A DNA stretch of 58,224 bases from Flavobacteriia bacterium (GCA_947462925.1 CANHQP010000022.1:1-58224); one strand, 5' to 3'. Counted from the stretch's first letter, positions 7,837 through 18,426 are shown. Notes: generated from the sequence alone by a model not told the origin. Translations and numbers: made by a program.

Positions 7837-10800
7837 CTAATAATTCTTTTTCAATTTACCATCAGCTGTTTCCTTCTGCCAAATATACTCTGTTGATGCT
7901 TCTCCATTTTTGGAATAGGTGATTCCAGTTAAAGTTTGCTTCCGAACATAAATAGCCCCATGACCATTTGTAACTACAATTCTTCTTGTTACGACCGCAA
8001 CTAATAAACCATCATTTCCATTTTGATTAAAAGATTCTTGAGAAACACCTTCCGGATACGCTGCGCCTAATTCATTTGCAGCAGCTTCGTCAAACTTAAC
8101 AGCCTTGCTTTCAATCTGATCAATTATCTTTCTGGCGTTATAATTCTTCTCCACTTGTTTTGCCTGTTCTAAAGCATCTTTTTCGTTACTTATGGCATCT
8201 GATTTTTTCAGAATTTCTTTATTTTCATTAGGTTTTTCAACATTCCTAGCATTTGCAACTGTTGATTTCACTGCTTCATTCGACATCTTAGCAGTTGCGT
8301 CTAGGCGCTGATTTTCGTCACTGAAAGTTACTTCATCACCTTGAAGTCTAATCTTTTTGTCAACATTTGAAATTACATTGTAATCACCTTGTTGTTTTTC
8401 AGTTTTAACGATTACTTCACCATCCTTCACTTTTTTCTCAGTTGAAATGTTCTCTTGATTTTTTAGTGATTTAACAAAAAGATTGTTGAATTCATTTCTC
8501 CTATTTTCATCCAATTCCGCATTTCCCTTTTTGAGTGCCTCAACATCAGCTAAACGGTTATCATCTCTCTCATCATTGGTTTTACTAAGTTCAGCTCTTT
8601 GATTATCTAATTTGGTTTCTGTTTCATAATTAGCTTGTACATTTTTATTGAAAGACTTAAAATCTTTATCCAAAATATTGTTTTCAACCAATTTCAAATC
8701 CTCTTTATTAGCAGCTGCTAATTTAGAATCTTCTTCGTCTTTTTTTGTTTTAACATCATTTTGTTTGATGACTTCTTTGCTGATTTCATTAGATTTTTCA
8801 AACGCTACAACATATCTTTCATCTTCAATTTTATTTACAGATCTTTGTGCCGTTCTGACATCAAGCTCAGTTATTTTTCTAGACTCTAAATCATCAAAAG
8901 TATTTTCAGACACTTTAATTACGACCCCATTTAAAAGAACTTGAGACTCTAAATTTGTTTGATAAACATCATTTACATCTTTGCGAAATTTGTCATCCAG
9001 TGCCAAAGTTGAAACTTTCAAAGTACTCGTATTTTGATTGTAAACATCTTCTTTTTCAATGTAATTTTGATCTACAGTTTGTTTTTCTGCAAGCACTTTA
9101 CTTTGTAAATCTATGAATTCGCCATTTTCAAAATTGTTTTCCACAGTTGCTTTTTTCTCTAGATTTTTTGATTTTTCGAAAACATCATTCACCATGTTCA
9201 ATCGGTTTTCATCGTCGGAGGGAGCGTTGATTGTTCGTTGCTTTTCAATCTCTTGAATACCAGTAGTCATTGCTAAATTGACCTCATTTCTTTCTCCCGT
9301 TCTAGTCGCTACCAATTCTTGTTGTGATTTTACCTCCTCACTCATCTTGGTTGTTACCATATTTTTTCTTTGCGCATCGGCTTTAGCTAATAAAGCTTCA
9401 GCTTCTAAAACTGAATTGTTACTTGGTGTTCCTAAAACAGGTAAAGATCCAACTTGTACAATTTTCGGATTTAAAATCCCGTCAATTTGATCCAATTTTT
9501 GTTTTGGATATTCATCTTCTTTTTTTATTGTAAGTGCTTTCGTGTAGAGTTCTTTTGCCTTAATATATTCAGCTTTATTGAAATTGTCATCTGCTTCAGA
9601 AATCACTTTTTTGTACTTTGCCTCAACTTCCGTTTGTGCTTTGTCATTGACTTCACACTTTTTAATTTGTCCTGCCACATAAGCATCTTTTTGAATCGAT
9701 AAAGCCTCGTTATAGGTCTTTTTAGCATTTGCCCAATCTGAAGATTTAAAATAGTTATCAGCTGTTTTTACCAAAGCATCAAACTCCTCTTTTTGTTTTT
9801 GTTGTTTTGCTGTGTTGGTAAGATTATCAATAATCTGCTCAACTTCATCTATTTTATTGGCTGCTAGTTTATCTCCTGGTTTTGCATTTAAAGCATTGTT
9901 ATATTCTGAGATTGCTTTATCATATTCTTTCAACTTAACTGCCTCGTCACCATTTGAAATCGCTTTTTTGTATGCTTCTTCAACCTTAGCAACGTTCAAT
10001 ATTTCAGACTTTAAATTGTTTACATCTGCAATTCTCGTATCTGGCAAAGTCTCCGTTGGTTTCAATTTTTTTGCCTCATTGAAAAGACTTATTGCTTTAT
10101 CATATTCTTTCAATTTTACAGCTGCTTCAGCTTCTGAAAGCTTTAAGTTATAATTTTTGTCGATTTGAGCTTGTGCTAATTTACTTTCTTGCTCTGCTTT
10201 CTTTGCAGCTTCAATTTCCGCTAATTTAGATTTAGGAAGTGGGTCATCCTTCTTGATTACTAAAGCCCGGTTATATAAATCTATCGCTTTATCCCAATTT
10301 TTTTCATCAATCGCATTTTGAGCAGCGACCAACATCTTCTCATATTTTATTTTAAAATCGATATTTTGAGCCTCGTATTTTACTCTTGCCTCTTCAGCTT
10401 TATCAACAGGCTCTTTTTCTGTTGGCTTAATCCCATTTGCTTCGTTGAAAAATTTAATTGCCAAAGGATAATCTTCTGCATTGATTGCTTCATTTCCTTT
10501 TTTCATTTTATCATTGTAATTATCATCAATGATTTTTTGAGCAGCTGCCAATTTTTTAAGTCCTTCTAATTCTTCAATTTTATCTTTAGGTAGTTTTTCA
10601 TTTTGCTTTTTAACTGATGCCTCTTTATACTTTTTAATTGCACCATCATAATCTTTGCTTGCTTCTAATTTACCAGCTTCAGAAATTAAATCATTATACT
10701 GCGAATCAGCACTTTTTAACGCTTGCTCTTCTGCAATTTTAACCTCGATGTCTTTTAATTTCTGTTCTACTTCTGGATCTGTTTTTATTGCTTTTGCATC

Positions 10801-13767
10801 TGTGTATATTTTTTTTGCTTCAGTCCATTTTGATGCATTAAATGCCTCTAAGCCTTGTGTTTTCAAACTAGTAAATTGTTTGTCTTTGGCTTTTTGAGCG
10901 TTTTCTGCTTCAATTCTTTTCGTTAATTCATCTACTTTTTTAATTGCTTCGGTATTTTTATCGTCAATCTGGAGAACTGATGTATATTTAGACTTTGCGT
11001 TTTCTAAATCGTTTTTGGATTCCAAATCAGCAGCATCTTTTAGAAGACCATCAATTTGTTTTTTCTTTTCAGCCAATGTTGCTTGTGTACCAAGTTCATT
11101 GTCAATTTCAGAAATCTTTTTATCTGGCTCGTTTTGACTTCCATCGATGCCTTTTGCTTTCACAAATTCGGCTCTTGCCTCTGACAATTTACCTGCAATT
11201 TTAAAGTCATTTCCGGCTTTCATTGCAGCGTTGTATTTATCTGCAATTTCTTTTTTATTTTTAGCTTCTTTTTCACTTAAGATTTGTGCCTCAACTTCTT
11301 TAATTTTAATGTCTGGTAAAGTTTGGGTTCCATCAATTAACTTTGCTTTGATGTATTCGGCAATCGCTTCCGTCAATTTTCCTGTTCCCCTAAAATCATC
11401 ACCAGCTTTCATTGCAGCATCAAATTTCTGTGAGATTTCTTGCTTGTTTTTAGATTCTTTCTCTTTTATAATTTGCTCTTCAACTTCTTTTATTTTCGTA
11501 TCAGGATCTGTCTTAGAACCATCAATTCCTTTGGCTTTGTTATATTCAGCAATTGCTTCAGTGAGTTTACCTGTTCCTCTTAAATCATCACCAGACTTCA
11601 TTGCTGCTGTAAACTTATCTGCTTTTTCTTTTTGGGCTTTTGCATCTGCTTGTGTCAGCATTTCTGCTTCTACCTCTTTGATTTTAGCATCTGGTTCAGG
11701 TTTTGAACCGTCAATCACTTTTGCCTTCTTATATTCGGCAATTGCTTCGCTTAATTTTCCAGTCCCTCTAAAATCATCACCCGCTTTCATTGCAGCGTTG
11801 AATTTTTCAGTTTTTTCCTTGTTGGCAACCTCTAATTTTAATTGATCATCAATCAATTTTATTTTGGTATCGGGAGCTGTTTGTGTTTTATCAAAATCTT
11901 TGGCCTTAAAAAATTCCGCTCTTGCTTCGACTAATTTTCCTTCACCGAATAATTTTTCACCATTTGCCATGGCTTCCGTATATTTCTGCGAAGCCATCTT
12001 TTTATTTTCTTCTGCTAAAATTTTATCTTCAACAATTTTCAATTTAGCTTTAGGTAATTCCGCCTTGTCATCTAAACTTTTAGCTTCAGTGAATTTAATT
12101 TTTGCCTCTTCTAATTTATTTGCAAGTAAAGCTGCTTCGCCATCTTTCATTGCTAAATCGAACTTTTCCTTAATTTCTTTTTGGTTCTTGATTTTTTCAA
12201 TTTCCAACTTAGCATCATCGATCTTTTTAGTAACTGATGCATCTGCTTTTAATTTAACTGCTTCATCATATTTTGCAATTGCTTCTGTAAATTTGGCTGT
12301 TTTCACCAATGCATCTCCCTCTTCAACAAACTTTTTAAAATTTGCTTCATTCGCAGCATTTAACTTATTTTCCTCAATTTTTGCATTGATAATTTTTAAT
12401 TTTTCAATTGCTGTAGGATTTTGAGCGTCGATTTTTTGAACTGCTTCAAACTTGGTTTTTGCCAATTCCCATTGATTTGCATTCATGGCAGTCGTTCCTT
12501 CAGCTAGTAAATTCGCAACTTGTTGAATCCTCTGCTTTTCTTTCTCTATTTCTTCTAATTTTGCTTTGATGGCATTTAACTGACCCGTGACATAAGTTGA
12601 AACAGGTTGGTAGCTCAAAGCTTCATCGTATTTTAATTTGGCATCATTCCAATTTTCGGCTTTAAAAAGTTCATCTGCTGCAGCAACAGCCAATTCGTAA
12701 TTTTTCTTTTTTTCTATTTCACCTTTTGCTGCATTCAGTAGCAATTCCACCTCACTTTTTTTCTTAGTGGCGATTGGATCAGCAGGTTTGGCTTTCAAAG
12801 CAATATTGTATTGATCAAGTGCAGCTTGGTGACTTTTTTGTTTCATTAAACCTTCCGCGGCAGTCATGGCATTTACGTAGGCAGCTTCGTTGTCTTTTTC
12901 TTTTTTCTCTTTTTTGATAATCGCCATTAAGTCATCTATTTCATCACTTACTGCCTGATCATCCTTCTTTTCAAGAGCTTCCTCATACTTATCTATCGCT
13001 TCTTGCCATTTTTTCTGACCTTTCAACAATTCTGCAGCTTTCACCAAATTATCAAATTCACTGCTTAGTGCTTGACCATCTAATTGTGAAACTTTATCCG
13101 CTTTTATCAAGGCATCCATATCAGCCAACCTCTTGTTGGCTACCTTGTCGGTAGGTTTAAAAAACAGTGCTTGTTCGAATTTTTTTGAAGCTTCTGTGTA
13201 TTTTTTTTGTGTCGCTAAAGCTTCTGCCTCCTGCATTTTTGCCTGAAATTGTGCTTCCACATTCCCTGAAGCATTTTGAGCAGCTGCCATGGCTTTTTCA
13301 ACTTCTTTTTCCATTTTAGAAGAAGAACTTGCGTTATATGCCAATTTTGGGTTTTTCCCATCAAAGTAGAATTCTGTTATGGGATTATTTTTAATATAAC
13401 TGAAATCTACATTAGGCGATTCGTCGAACATACTTACCTCAAAGTACATCAAAGGACTGGAGGCACCTTGCAATAATTCAACATCAATTTTACCAGCATT
13501 TAGATTGACATAACGGGTAACTTTTCCCGCCTTAGAAAACTCAACTTTATAGCTTTTTTCTGATGGTACATTCAATAAAACCTTACCACTTGCGGCTGTA
13601 ACACCAGAAGTAACAACTTTTGAACCTTCGTATACTCGAACAGTTACACCAGCTTCTTTTTTGCCCAATTTTAAATCTTTTGCCATTACGTCAATATCGA
13701 CTTGAACCTGGCAAAGCGCAGAAAAAGAACTACTTATTAGGAGAAATAATAGTAAAAAACGTTTCAT
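7837..13767 (-). CDS. Giant secreted TPR-like repeat protein (1976 residues)
   Basis: Residues 1-19 form a signal peptide (ends SALCQ). Residues about 20-140 form a beta-rich domain resembling a PEGA/CNA-B-like fold (AGVTVRVYEG, GKVLLNVP). From about 160 to 1310 there are many Lys/Glu/Ala-rich helical repeats of TPR type with a recurrent core (AAMKAGDDFRGTGKLSEAI, then AEYxKAKxIDG). Several central copies are nearly identical with a 63-residue period. Residues about 1380-1880 are charged and coiled-coil-like, rich in Asn, Glu and Lys. The last ~70 residues form a distinct C-terminal module (VVTRRIVVTNGHGAIYVRK). I do not recognise a named family. A scaffold or filamentous role at the envelope, perhaps in adhesion or motility, is inference. 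It is a single gene with its own terminator. Confidence 0.75.
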   Translation of the reverse strand: MKRFLLLFLLISSSFSALCQVQVDIDVMAKDLKLGKKEAGVTVRVYEGSKVVTSGVTAASGKVLLNVPSEKSYKVEFSKAGKVTRYVNLNAGKIDVELLQGASSPLMYFEVSMFDESPNVDFSYIKNNPITEFYFDGKNPKLAYNASSSSKMEKEVEKAMAAAQNASGNVEAQFQAKMQEAEALATQKKYTEASKKFEQALFFKPTDKVANKRLADMDALIKADKVSQLDGQALSSEFDNLVKAAELLKGQKKWQEAIDKYEEALEKKDDQAVSDEIDDLMAIIKKEKKEKDNEAAYVNAMTAAEGLMKQKSHQAALDQYNIALKAKPADPIATKKKSEVELLLNAAKGEIEKKKNYELAVAAADELFKAENWNDAKLKYDEALSYQPVSTYVTGQLNAIKAKLEEIEKEKQRIQQVANLLAEGTTAMNANQWELAKTKFEAVQKIDAQNPTAIEKLKIINAKIEENKLNAANEANFKKFVEEGDALVKTAKFTEAIAKYDEAVKLKADASVTKKIDDAKLEIEKIKNQKEIKEKFDLAMKDGEAALLANKLEEAKIKFTEAKSLDDKAELPKAKLKIVEDKILAEENKKMASQKYTEAMANGEKLFGEGKLVEARAEFFKAKDFDKTQTAPDTKIKLIDDQLKLEVANKEKTEKFNAAMKAGDDFRGTGKLSEAIAEYKKAKVIDGSKPEPDAKIKEVEAEMLTQADAKAQKEKADKFTAAMKSGDDLRGTGKLTEAIAEYNKAKGIDGSKTDPDTKIKEVEEQIIKEKESKNKQEISQKFDAAMKAGDDFRGTGKLTEAIAEYIKAKLIDGTQTLPDIKIKEVEAQILSEKEAKNKKEIADKYNAAMKAGNDFKIAGKLSEARAEFVKAKGIDGSQNEPDKKISEIDNELGTQATLAEKKKQIDGLLKDAADLESKNDLENAKSKYTSVLQIDDKNTEAIKKVDELTKRIEAENAQKAKDKQFTSLKTQGLEAFNASKWTEAKKIYTDAKAIKTDPEVEQKLKDIEVKIAEEQALKSADSQYNDLISEAGKLEASKDYDGAIKKYKEASVKKQNEKLPKDKIEELEGLKKLAAAQKIIDDNYNDKMKKGNEAINAEDYPLAIKFFNEANGIKPTEKEPVDKAEEARVKYEAQNIDFKIKYEKMLVAAQNAIDEKNWDKAIDLYNRALVIKKDDPLPKSKLAEIEAAKKAEQESKLAQAQIDKNYNLKLSEAEAAVKLKEYDKAISLFNEAKKLKPTETLPDTRIADVNNLKSEILNVAKVEEAYKKAISNGDEAVKLKEYDKAISEYNNALNAKPGDKLAANKIDEVEQIIDNLTNTAKQQKQKEEFDALVKTADNYFKSSDWANAKKTYNEALSIQKDAYVAGQIKKCEVNDKAQTEVEAKYKKVISEADDNFNKAEYIKAKELYTKALTIKKEDEYPKQKLDQIDGILNPKIVQVGSLPVLGTPSNNSVLEAEALLAKADAQRKNMVTTKMSEEVKSQQELVATRTGERNEVNLAMTTGIQEIEKQRTINAPSDDENRLNMVNDVFEKSKNLEKKATVENNFENGEFIDLQSKVLAEKQTVDQNYIEKEDVYNQNTSTLKVSTLALDDKFRKDVNDVYQTNLESQVLLNGVVIKVSENTFDDLESRKITELDVRTAQRSVNKIEDERYVVAFEKSNEISKEVIKQNDVKTKKDEEDSKLAAANKEDLKLVENNILDKDFKSFNKNVQANYETETKLDNQRAELSKTNDERDDNRLADVEALKKGNAELDENRRNEFNNLFVKSLKNQENISTEKKVKDGEVIVKTEKQQGDYNVISNVDKKIRLQGDEVTFSDENQRLDATAKMSNEAVKSTVANARNVEKPNENKEILKKSDAISNEKDALEQAKQVEKNYNARKIIDQIESKAVKFDEAAANELGAAYPEGVSQESFNQNGNDGLLVAVVTRRIVVTNGHGAIYVRKQTLTGITYSKNGEASTEYIWQKETADGKLKKNY
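11208..11836. repeat. 189-bp in-frame tandem repeats inside the giant gene
   Basis: Near-identical copies of a 189-bp (63-codon) unit encode AMKAGDDFRGTGKL-type modules. The same anchor sequence (AAATCATCAC on the plus strand) recurs at about 11391, 11581 and 11770, exactly 189 bases apart. More diverged copies flank them on both sides. The high identity suggests recent duplication or gene conversion, so copy number may vary between strains. Confidence 0.85.
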
Positions 13768-13876
13768 ATCTAGTATCTAAACGCCTAGCTGTACAACTTG
13801 TTACAGAATTCGTTTAATTTTGATTAAAAATTCAGAACAAATATCGTAAAAAAGACGCTAATAATCACCAAAAAGG

Positions 13877-15013
13877 ATGCTAAAACTAGAACAATTAAGT
13901 TATTGGGAAAAAAAGACCTATTTCGAGGAATTGGATTTTCTCGTTATTGGCGCAGGAATAGTTGGTTCAAGTACCGCTCTGCATCTTAGAAAACAATATC
14001 CAACTGCTAAAATATTGGTTGTTGAAAGAAACTTTTTGCCTGCTGGAGCAAGTACCAAAAACGCTGGTTTTGCCTGTTTTGGAAGTGTGACGGAATTGAT
14101 AGATGATTTGTCAAAAATGTCGGAAAACGAAGTTTGGGAAACAGTTTCGAATCGCTGGGAAGGATTGCAGTATTTACGAGAAATGATTGGCGATTCTAAT
14201 TTAGATTTTCAAAGGTTGGGTTCTTGGGATTTAATTAGAAATGACGAAAATGTAACTTTGCAAAAATGCATAGAAAGTTTACCATACTTAAATGGAAAAA
14301 TTGAAGCGATTACTGGGGTTCAAAATGTTTACACTGTCGATAAAAACGCAAAAGATAATTTCGATTTTAATGGCATTCAATCAAGCTTTTACAATAAATT
14401 GGAAGGTCAGATTGACACTGGAAAAATGATGGTGAAATTTCATCAATTGTTGTCCGAACAAGGTATTCATTTATTGACAGGAATTGAAATAAAAGAACTC
14501 AATTCAACTGAAAAAGAAGTTGAAATTCATTGTAATATTGGTGATTTTAAAGCGTCTAAAGTTGCGATTTGTGTCAATGGATTTGCGCAAAAATTTCTAC
14601 CAAAAGACGATATCTTGCCTGCAAGAGCGCAAGTAATCATCACAAAAAAAATAGACAATTTACCTTTCAAAGGCACCTTTCATTACCAAGAAGGCTATTA
14701 TTATTTCAGAAATATTCATGATAGGGTTCTTTTTGGTGGTGGACGAAACTTAGATTTTGTAGGAGAAACAACTACTGAAATCGAAAATTCTGATATCATT
14801 TTAAATCACTTGAAAAAATTATTAAAGGAAATCATTTTGCCAAATACACCCTTTGAAATTGATTATTCTTGGGCTGGAATTATGGGTGTTGGAAAAACAA
14901 AAAAGCCCATAATTGAACTCGTAAAACCAAATATAGCGGTTGGTGTCAGAATGGGCGGAATGGGCGTTGCAATTGGAAGTATTGTTGGAAGAGATGTCGC
15001 TAAATTACTTTAA
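13877..15013 (+). CDS. FAD-dependent oxidoreductase (DAO family)
   Basis: A 378-residue protein with the Rossmann FAD motif IGAGIVGSSTALHL at residues ~24-37 and a second acidic residue in LVVERNFLPAGAST. The family (PF01266) oxidises amines or D-amino acids such as glycine, sarcosine or D-amino acids. The motif GASTKNAGFACFG fits the flavin contact region of this family, and the C-terminal GVRMGGMGVAIG completes the flavin site. The specific substrate cannot be told. It is divergent from the giant repeat gene and has no obvious operon partner. No signal peptide is seen, so it is cytoplasmic. Confidence 0.88.
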   Translation: MLKLEQLSYWEKKTYFEELDFLVIGAGIVGSSTALHLRKQYPTAKILVVERNFLPAGASTKNAGFACFGSVTELIDDLSKMSENEVWETVSNRWEGLQYLREMIGDSNLDFQRLGSWDLIRNDENVTLQKCIESLPYLNGKIEAITGVQNVYTVDKNAKDNFDFNGIQSSFYNKLEGQIDTGKMMVKFHQLLSEQGIHLLTGIEIKELNSTEKEVEIHCNIGDFKASKVAICVNGFAQKFLPKDDILPARAQVIITKKIDNLPFKGTFHYQEGYYYFRNIHDRVLFGGGRNLDFVGETTTEIENSDIILNHLKKLLKEIILPNTPFEIDYSWAGIMGVGKTKKPIIELVKPNIAVGVRMGGMGVAIGSIVGRDVAKLL

Positions 15014-15019
15014 AATCAA

Positions 15020-16261
15020 TCATTTCTTGTTCTTTTCTTCAATCCATTTAGACATAAACTTGGTACTTGAGAGCGTGTGGTGTTTCAAAATTTCTCCAAT
15101 GAAATTGAATTTACGTCGTTTCGTAATATCGTTTTGAATTTCATTGATTACCAATGTAAATTGAGTTTCAAATTTCTCTTTTAAATATCTTTTTTGACAA
15201 ATTTCAAAACCATTCGATTGTGCATTTATCCATTTTGACTCATTGGAGTACAAATCCACTGCCCCACTCACAAAATCATTAGTTGTATCAGCAATAAATC
15301 CACTCCAGGCGATAGATCCATGCATTGATTCTGCTCCAACCTTTGTAGTAACATTAGGCGTTCCAGTAACCATTGCATCCAAAAGTTTTCCTTTTATTCC
15401 TGCGCCAAACCTCAATGGTGCGAGACAAACTTTGGCATATTTCATTACCTCATATACATCTTCTGCCCTATTTTTGATTATAAATCCTTGCGTTTGATTG
15501 TGTAAATTCAATACTTTTTGGGATGAATAAGCGCCATAAATGTTTAATTCTGCCTCTGGTAATTTTTCTTTGATTTTTGGCCAAATCGATTCTTTCAAGT
15601 ACAAAACTGCATTCCAATTTGGCTCATGCAAAAAGTTGCCAATGAAAATAAAATTTTCCCGTTCGTCAAATTTCGTAAGATTTTGAGAATCCATCAATAA
15701 TTCCTGATCAACGAAAAGTGGCAAATAATGTAATAATGGAGGTGAAATTTTAAATTGATTTTGTAACAATTCTATTTCGAATTCTGAAATCATCAACGTT
15801 AAATCGCATCTTAAGATACTTGCAATTTCTCTTTTTGCTACATCTGAAAAAAGCATTTCAGTTTGAAACTCAACTTTTGATTTCCAGGCATTTTGTCGAG
15901 CCAAACGCAGACAATGCAAATCTTCAGTATCTAAAATTCTGATTGCATGAGGGCAATTTTCTGAAATACGCCAGCCAAATTGTTCCTCCATCATAAATCG
16001 ATCAAATAAAACAACGTTTGGGTTTAATTGGGCAGCAAAATTATCAAACGAAGCATCATTTAAAACAATAGAAACTTTTTGAACTCCAATTTTTAATAAA
16101 TCAAAGGCAAATTCACTGTCTGATGCCGGACTTGCAAACGTAATTTCAAATCCTTGCATTTTAAACAAATCGATCAATTGCAACATTCTTGTTCCTGCAG
16201 CAGAAGATGCAGGTTCCGGAAAAACAAAACCGATGATAAGTAAACGCTTGGAATTCTCCAT
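15020..16261 (-). CDS. Glycosyltransferase, GT4-like two-domain fold
   Basis: A 413-residue GT-B-type enzyme. The N-terminal half starts with RLLIIGFVFPEPASSAAG, the acceptor-side Rossmann fold. The C-terminal half has FIGNFLHEPN, AELNIYGAYSS and LAPLRFGAGIKGKLLDAM, the typical nucleotide-sugar part with the conserved E/D-rich stretch replaced by GAGIKGK. It probably transfers a sugar from a nucleotide donor during surface polysaccharide or glycoprotein synthesis. Donor and acceptor are unknown. A terminator separates it from the upstream peptidase gene, so it may be transcribed alone or by readthrough. Its 3' end nearly abuts the convergent oxidoreductase gene (6 bp). Confidence 0.85.
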   Translation of the reverse strand: MENSKRLLIIGFVFPEPASSAAGTRMLQLIDLFKMQGFEITFASPASDSEFAFDLLKIGVQKVSIVLNDASFDNFAAQLNPNVVLFDRFMMEEQFGWRISENCPHAIRILDTEDLHCLRLARQNAWKSKVEFQTEMLFSDVAKREIASILRCDLTLMISEFEIELLQNQFKISPPLLHYLPLFVDQELLMDSQNLTKFDERENFIFIGNFLHEPNWNAVLYLKESIWPKIKEKLPEAELNIYGAYSSQKVLNLHNQTQGFIIKNRAEDVYEVMKYAKVCLAPLRFGAGIKGKLLDAMVTGTPNVTTKVGAESMHGSIAWSGFIADTTNDFVSGAVDLYSNESKWINAQSNGFEICQKRYLKEKFETQFTLVINEIQNDITKRRKFNFIGEILKHHTLSSTKFMSKWIEEKNKK

Positions 16262-16286
16262 TAATTTAGAAATTGGATAACATTAA

Positions 16287-16313
16287 AAAAGACGCCATTT
16301 ACTGACGTCTTTT
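16287..16313. terminator. Terminator after the M13 peptidase gene
   Basis: AAAAGACG (16287-16294) pairs with CGTCTTTT (16306-16313). It sits between the peptidase stop at 16325 and the glycosyltransferase start at 16261. Confidence 0.7.
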
Positions 16314-16324
16314 CTTTGCTTTAT

Positions 16325-18403
16325 TTACCAGATCTTGGCAATTTTCACTGTTGAATTTCTCATTTTGTCGCCTTCTTTTACATTGAAAGCTTCAAAAAAT
16401 TCAGGACAATTCATCAGCGGACCATTGACCCTATACATTCCAGGAGAATGTGGATCATTGGCAATTCTGTTTTTCAATTCTGCTTCAGTATAATTGATTT
16501 TCCAAAGCTGCGCGAAAGAGATGAAAAATCTTTGTGCCGGTGTGTAACCTTCAACCACTTTTCCAGATTTAAATTCTTCCGTTTTGGTATAAGCATAATA
16601 TGCTAAAGTAATTCCGCCTAGATCAGCAATGTTTTCACCCATTGTCAAATCTGGATTCACACAGTGTCCGTCAATTGGACAAAAACCTGCGAAAGTCGCT
16701 CCCAATTTCGCCGTTCTTTCTTCAAACAATTTCCTGTCATCTTCTGACCACCAATTAGTGAAACTTCCATCAGCTGCAAATTTAGAACCCATGTCATCAA
16801 AACCATGTGTAAATTCGTGTCCGATTACCATTCCAATTCTTCCGTAATTCACAGCATCTTCTGCATCAACATCAAAAAATGGAGCTTGCATAATTCCAGC
16901 TGGAAAAGCAATTTCGTTCAATAATGGATGATAATATGCATTGATCATGTGTGCTGGCATTCCCCATTTAGCTTTGTCAACTGGTTGAGATAATTCCTCA
17001 AAATTCTTTTTAACATCTCTCAAAGAACACAATTTGATATTTGCAACGTAATCCGTTTTAGACAATTTCAGATCACCGAAATTTTCCCATTTTGATGGAA
17101 AACCTAATTTTCTACCAATGGAATTTAATTTATTCAAAGCCTCTTTTTTGGTCTCAGCAGACATCCAAGGCAATGCTTTGATTCTCTCCTCAAAAGTCAA
17201 CAATAGATTATCAACCATAGTGTTAACTCTAACTTGAGATTTTTCAGAATAATATTGATCTACAAACAATTTACCCAAGCCTTCACCAATGGTCATTTGA
17301 GTAATTTCGTTAACAGCTCTTTCTTCAATTGGCTTCATTTGTGTTTTTCCTGTCAACACTTTTTGGTAAAAATTGAAATTCAATTTCACGAAAGACTCAT
17401 CTAAATGGCCAGCATAGTGATTCAAGGTTTTCCATGTTAGGTAACTTTTCCAAACTTTGACATCCACCTTCATCAATAAATCATTAATCAATTTTGGATA
17501 ATCTTTTTGTCCAACAACTACCTCAGAAAAATCTTGACTTCCTACTGATTTCAGATAAACTTCAAAATCAAAAGCAGGAAAAAGTTTTTTAAACTCTTCT
17601 TTTGTCATTTTGTTGTAACTGTTTTCAGGAACTCTCAATTCTGCTGGAGACATCATCTTTTCAGCCAACATGGTTTCAAACTTTATCACATTTTCAGCTT
17701 CTAAAATTGATTCTTCTAGGGAATTACCAATTTTCTGAAACATTCTAGAAACATGATCTTTATAGGCTACAACAATTTCTTTTTTATCTTCTTGGAAATA
17801 GTAATCTTTGTTTGGCAAACCTAATCCACCTTGACCAAAATAAGTGATGTTTTTGTTTACATCTTTTAAATCTTGTCCAACACCAAAACCAAAAAGACTG
17901 TTTACACCATATTTATGCTGGTAAGCAACAACATCAACAATTTGTTTAAAATGCACAATATCTTTTATTTTATACAAATCTGCTTTAATAGGCGACCAGG
18001 CTAATTTATTTCTGCTTTCCATATTGATATAAGAAGCATAATAATTTCCTAAAATTTGTGCAGTAGAATCATTTGAATAACCACCATCTTTGGCCTTATT
18101 TAAAATTCCAACTAATTTGGTTTGATTTGATTTTTCAAGTTCATTGAAACTTCCCCAACGAGATTCACTTGGTGGAATGGGATTATTTTTTACCCAAGTA
18201 CCATTTGAAAAATTAAAAAAATCGTCTTCTGGTTTTACTGTTTTATCCAAATAAGACAAATCAATGGTTTTTGCACCACTTTTAACTTCTTTGGAAGGAA
18301 CACCAAAAACATCATTATCGTTTTCTACATTTTTAGAAGTCGTGCATGCAGAAGCAATTGCTAAAACCATGGCTGACTGAAAAATTCTATTTGCTTTAAT
18401 CAT
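16325..18403 (-). CDS. M13-family zinc metallopeptidase lipoprotein
   Basis: A 692-residue neprilysin/PepO-like endopeptidase. The zinc motif is VIGHEFTHGFDD (HEFTH), the third ligand lies in ENIADLGG (ExxxD), and NAYYHP/NEIAFPAG form the substrate-binding region. A short signal peptide ends in a lipobox (ASAC, Cys20), so it is probably anchored to the inner or outer membrane facing the periplasm. The family cleaves peptides below about 40 residues. It lies 23 bp after the GNAT gene and ends at a clear terminator, as the last gene of the carboxylase-GNAT-peptidase run. Confidence 0.95.
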   Translation of the reverse strand: MIKANRIFQSAMVLAIASACTTSKNVENDNDVFGVPSKEVKSGAKTIDLSYLDKTVKPEDDFFNFSNGTWVKNNPIPPSESRWGSFNELEKSNQTKLVGILNKAKDGGYSNDSTAQILGNYYASYINMESRNKLAWSPIKADLYKIKDIVHFKQIVDVVAYQHKYGVNSLFGFGVGQDLKDVNKNITYFGQGGLGLPNKDYYFQEDKKEIVVAYKDHVSRMFQKIGNSLEESILEAENVIKFETMLAEKMMSPAELRVPENSYNKMTKEEFKKLFPAFDFEVYLKSVGSQDFSEVVVGQKDYPKLINDLLMKVDVKVWKSYLTWKTLNHYAGHLDESFVKLNFNFYQKVLTGKTQMKPIEERAVNEITQMTIGEGLGKLFVDQYYSEKSQVRVNTMVDNLLLTFEERIKALPWMSAETKKEALNKLNSIGRKLGFPSKWENFGDLKLSKTDYVANIKLCSLRDVKKNFEELSQPVDKAKWGMPAHMINAYYHPLLNEIAFPAGIMQAPFFDVDAEDAVNYGRIGMVIGHEFTHGFDDMGSKFAADGSFTNWWSEDDRKLFEERTAKLGATFAGFCPIDGHCVNPDLTMGENIADLGGITLAYYAYTKTEEFKSGKVVEGYTPAQRFFISFAQLWKINYTEAELKNRIANDPHSPGMYRVNGPLMNCPEFFEAFNVKEGDKMRNSTVKIAKIW

Positions 18404-18426
18404 ATTATTTATTTCAATTATTTCTT

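Noticed and set aside
11147-12424. Two long open frames on the plus strand (232 and 186 codons) antisense to the giant gene
   Set aside because: They mirror the Lys/Glu/Ala-rich repeats in the opposite frame, have Ser/Ala-rich shadow composition, and have no start context. The minus-strand gene has a signal peptide and terminator.
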